DNA from: JAQIBY01 sp963676165
GTDB lineage: Bacteria; Bacteroidota; Bacteroidia; Bacteroidales; ML635J-15
NCBI GenBank assembly: GCA_963676165.1
Contig: OY781043.1
Span: 434,001 to 498,000, forward strand
Direction: 5' to 3'
DNA: 64,000 nt
Made by a program: the position numbers and the translations under genes. The notes beneath the pieces are model-generated. The model did no database searches and was not told the DNA's origin. It worked only from the letters and a program-made list of their open reading frames with translations. Below are positions 63,150 to 64,000 of this stretch, in pieces (the first letter of the stretch is position 1; the number at the start of each line of letters is the position of its first letter).

Positions 63150-63248
63150 AATCTTCGAGGTCGAGACAATGTAGGTTGTGATACAATATTTGCATTTAGC
63201 AAAGAGTTAGTCTTCGTTCAGCTAATTAAACGACCTCGAAGATTGGGG
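63145..63248. repeat. REPIN-like element, copy 2 (complete)
   Basis: A 104-bp element with left arm CCCCCAATCTTCGAGGTCG (63145-63163) and right arm CGACCTCGAAGATTGGGG (63231-63248), perfect complements over 18 bases. The interior holds the hairpin TTTGC-ATTTA-GCAAA (63189-63203) and AGTTAGTCTTCGTTCAGCTAATT. The right arm ends 11 bases past the stop of the RAYT gene. The left arm is 82 bases upstream of the T9SS cargo gene start. It is the reference copy in this window. Confidence 0.93.
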
Positions 63249-63259
63249 TGTTATTCCAC

Positions 63260-63865
63260 CTAATATTTAGGAGAACTAACAAGCGGTTTGTTTTGTTTGT
63301 GTGCGATTTTAAAATTGTCAATACCCCCGAAGTCACGGATTACGTCTTCCATAAAAGGCTTTCTGTGTGTGTCAGAAAGATAGTCATGAATCGAACTCCA
63401 TTCATAATCTTCTGCAGTTTTACATACATGGTGATTAACCGGATTATTGTGTATGTAAATAATGAGTTGTTGGAAATATTCCTGCGTTGTGACAGGGATT
63501 CTCTTAAACCTTGAATCGTATAATGGACCTGTACGTTCTTGTTGAATGTTGAAATAGCGAGTGTATGAATTAAATAAATTTGAGAATTGCTTATTGATTT
63601 TTTTTATTGTGATATCCTGATCATTATTAGGAAGAATGAATCCTTCTTTAATCAGCATTTGAGTTGTTTTAGTGTGGATTAAAAAATGAAAATGATTATT
63701 CATAAGACAATAGGCAAAAACAGTACCAATTGGATTTAGGTGTTTTCTCATATTTTTGATGAATCGCTTATAATTTCCATGATACATAAACATCTTCACA
63801 CTGTTTACGCCACGATTATAAATGTGATAAGTTCTATCTGGTTCAATAATTATCGTTTTTGACAT
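63260..63865 (-). CDS. REP-associated tyrosine transposase (RAYT, HUH/Y1 type)
   Basis: The 201-residue protein belongs to the Y1 transposase (IS200-like) superfamily, RAYT branch. The opening RTYHIYNRGVNS near 11-22 and AYCLMNNHFHFLIH with the HUH pair H58/H60 are diagnostic. The single catalytic tyrosine is probably Y137 in YIHNNPVNHHVCK, and YEWSS near 154-158 is the RAYT-type end block. The middle QFSNLFNSYTRYFNIQQERTGPLYDSRFKR is the usual connector. RAYTs cut and join single-stranded REP hairpins. The gene is bracketed by two copies of the element, 11 bases after its stop and 63 bases before its start. All catalytic residues are intact, so it may be active. Confidence 0.92.
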   Translation of the reverse strand: MSKTIIIEPDRTYHIYNRGVNSVKMFMYHGNYKRFIKNMRKHLNPIGTVFAYCLMNNHFHFLIHTKTTQMLIKEGFILPNNDQDITIKKINKQFSNLFNSYTRYFNIQQERTGPLYDSRFKRIPVTTQEYFQQLIIYIHNNPVNHHVCKTAEDYEWSSIHDYLSDTHRKPFMEDVIRDFGGIDNFKIAHKQNKPLVSSPKY

Positions 63866-63928
63866 GTTGCTAGTTTTAAGGATGCTACACTAAAACTACA
63901 CACTTTAGACTAAAATTGCAAATCTCCA

Positions 63929-64000
63929 CCCCCAATCTTCGAGGTCGAGACAATGCTGATTGTGATACAATATTTGCATTTAGCAAAGAGTTAGTCTTTG
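63929..64000. repeat. REPIN-like element, copy 3 (cut by the window edge)
   Basis: The left arm CCCCCAATCTTCGAGGTCG is at 63929-63947, followed by an interior nearly identical to copy 2 (GACAATG...TTGTGATACAATATTTGC, hairpin TTTGC-ATTTA-GCAAA at 63973-63987, then GAGTTAGTCTT). It is in the same orientation as copies 1 and 2. The right arm is expected just beyond the window. Confidence 0.9.

Noticed and set aside
59804..63248. Integron attC sites
   Set aside because: The arms are long and nearly perfect, no core-site motifs of attC type were seen and no integrase gene is in the window.
63248..63514. An 88-codon plus-strand frame
   Set aside because: It is antisense to the RAYT gene.
59804..64000. 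A CRISPR array formed by the repeated CCCCAATCTTCGAGGTCG units
   Set aside because: Only a few units are present, kilobases apart, in inverted pairs with related interiors rather than unique spacers of equal length, and no cas gene is nearby.

Overview
The window is a chromosomal segment of an AT-rich member of the Bacteroidota, most likely a Bacteroidales/Marinilabiliales-type organism, though this cannot be narrowed from sequence alone. Evidence for this is two type IX secretion (T9SS) C-terminal sorting domains, a GldB homologue next to nadE, a MurF-alanine racemase fusion, several families largely confined to Bacteroidota (DUF3078, DUF4924, DUF5686 with a CarboxypepD_reg-like domain, TIGR02757/DUF2400), and TAnnTTTG promoter -7 elements with few strong Shine-Dalgarno sites.

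Layout. 1-2000: the 5' part of a secreted DUF5060-type glycoside-hydrolase-like gene runs off the left edge, followed by a gene-poor stretch holding what look like remains of an IS4-type transposase. 2-11 kb: an envelope and cofactor block (CarboxypepD_reg protein, lplA, MscS channel, DUF3078 protein, small lipoprotein, nadE, beta-barrel protein, gldB, DUF4924, S4 RNA-binding protein). 11-16.3 kb: a probable operon of a large secreted CAP/OmpA-like protein, a DUF4369-thioredoxin protein, a metallophosphoesterase and the GTPase EngB. 16.4-28.7 kb: housekeeping genes (prs, rplY, pth, psd, tRNA methyltransferase, DUF2400, LysE exporter, M20 amidohydrolase, alr, LolD-type ATPase, dnaB, a putative amidotransferase-fold protein, YjjG-type phosphatase). 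28.7-36.4 kb: lipoprotein, rsmI, M28 peptidase, an acidic conserved protein, tdk, murF-alr and a GT2 glycosyltransferase. 36.5-45.6 kb: a T9SS cargo protein, a MacB-type permease, mgtE, rsmA, two adjacent YbhN-type membrane proteins, a GNAT enzyme and a membrane GT2. 45.6-59.8 kb: recQ, kdsD, a DUF5686 protein, a sulfide:quinone-oxidoreductase-like flavoprotein with a 55-residue companion, an RRM protein, a thioesterase, purB, an MsbA-type exporter, a DUF192 lipoprotein and uvrB.

The most unusual region is 59.8-64.0 kb. A REP-associated tyrosine transposase (RAYT, HUH/Y1 type) is closely bracketed by two copies of an approximately 104-bp element with 18-19-bp terminal inverted repeats (CCCCCAATCTTCGAGGTCG and its complement). 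A third, diverged copy with a tandemly duplicated right half lies between uvrB and a 1025-residue T9SS cargo gene. All copies share an internal TTTGC-N5-GCAAA hairpin. This looks like a REPIN-like mobile element family with its own transposase, of a sequence type I do not recognise.

No rRNA, tRNA or CRISPR array was seen.
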